NCBI GenBank assembly: GCA_016199375.1
Contig: JACQGV010000028.1
Span: 1 to 5,728, forward strand
DNA length: 5,728 nt
Direction: 5' to 3'
Origin: Chloroflexota bacterium
GTDB lineage: Bacteria > Chloroflexota > Dehalococcoidia > SHYM01
Shown: positions 5,502 through 5,728 of the stretch, piece after piece
How the letters are laid out: every line of letters begins with the position of its first letter
How positions within the stretch are numbered: position 1 is the first letter of the stretch
Notes under the pieces: generated by a model
What the model saw: the letters and a program-made list of their open reading frames with translations, nothing else
Told to the model about the DNA's origin: nothing
Database searches by the model: none
Made by a program: the position numbers and the translations under genes

Positions 5502-5728
5502 CTAGCCCTCGCCCTCCGGGGGCTCCAGCTTGATCCAGATCGCGCAGCCACGCTCGCCGGGGAGCGCGGGGAAGGCGCAGTGGTCCAGGTGCATGCCGGG
5601 TGTCGAGCCCGCCAGCCCCCCATCCTCGACCCCGCAGTGGCAGTCAAGGTCGTCACTCTCATCTATCTCGACGGCATGGTAGGCGCAGGTCGAGCAGCGG
5701 CCGGGCCGCGGCCGGAACCACTCCTGAA
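5502..5728 (-). CDS. Cys/His-rich hypothetical protein, C-terminal part (start lies beyond the window)
   Basis: The frame is open from the right edge to a TAG at 5504-5502, giving 74 residues with no start codon near the edge, so the N-terminus lies outside. G/C dominates third positions and the composition is protein-like, so it is very probably coding. The visible part has CSTC (residues 11-14 of the fragment), H17, CHC (29-31), H46, H49-C50 and C61, followed by AIWIKLEPPEGEG at the end. Six cysteines and four histidines in about 50 residues suggest a metal-binding (zinc or iron-sulfur) or disulfide-stabilised small domain, but I do not recognise the family. The gene stands 55 nt upstream of the 82-residue gene on the same strand and may form a transcription unit with it. 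Confidence 0.68.
   Translation of the reverse strand, partial: QEWFRPRPGRCSTCAYHAVEIDESDDLDCHCGVEDGGLAGSTPGMHLDHCAFPALPGERGCAIWIKLEPPEGEG

Noticed and set aside
5063..5533. 156-codon plus-strand open frame over the two small minus-strand genes
   Set aside because: Ala/Leu/Arg/Pro-rich product that begins inside the CoA-ligase-type gene in another frame. The minus-strand frames have better codon pattern and ribosome sites.
1..5728. CRISPR arrays, insertion sequences, tRNA or rRNA genes, riboswitches
   Set aside because: No spaced direct repeats, terminal inverted repeats with transposase, or recognisable RNA gene elements were seen on reading the window.

Overview
The window is a GC-rich (roughly two-thirds G+C by eye), tightly packed stretch of bacterial chromosome. 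It carries a small divergent intergenic region, a four-gene metal-uptake operon, one CoA-ligase-type gene, and two small genes on the opposite strand. The N-terminus of the comM/yifB-like gene and the gene style (near-universal G/C at third codon positions, a lipoprotein metal receptor, no His-rich loop) fit what I remember of Chloroflexota (Dehalococcoidia-like) genomes. That placement is an inference with modest confidence. I see no phage, insertion-sequence, CRISPR, rRNA or tRNA signal.

Left end (1-469): the 5' end of a comM/yifB-type Mg-chelatase-like ATPase gene is read leftward and runs off the window. It has a good sigma70-type promoter (TTGACC, 17 bp, TATGAT). Facing the other way is the promoter of the metal operon, with perfect TTGACA and TATAAT hexamers only 14 bp apart. 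Two dyads sharing the core CAATCGTT flank its -10 box and are the best candidates for the operator of the adjacent Fur-family repressor.

Centre (470-3663): a Fur-family metalloregulator is followed after 8 nt by a lipoprotein metal-binding receptor (ZnuA/TroA type), an ABC ATPase (ZnuC type) and an ABC-3 family permease (ZnuB type). ATPase and permease overlap by 8 nt. The logical reading is an autoregulated zinc (or possibly manganese) uptake operon: the receptor captures the metal outside the membrane, the permease and ATPase import it, and the metal-loaded Fur-type protein shuts the operon off. The ATPase has no ATG/GTG/TTG ahead of its conserved first beta-strand; an ATT at 1938 is the best start candidate.

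Right part (3664-5728): a short gap with an isolated TATAAT precedes a 477-residue protein like the alpha subunit of NDP-forming acyl-CoA synthetases, with the phosphohistidine motif SHTGSLAG but no ATP-grasp beta subunit in the window. It converges on an 82-residue protein of unknown function; the two stop codons overlap in a shared CTAG. Upstream of that small gene on the same strand is the 3' part of a Cys/His-rich protein, cut by the window edge, also unrecognised.

Overall this is mainly ordinary chromosome. The points most worth following are the operator pair, the irregular ATPase start, the unpaired CoA-ligase subunit and the two unknown small genes.
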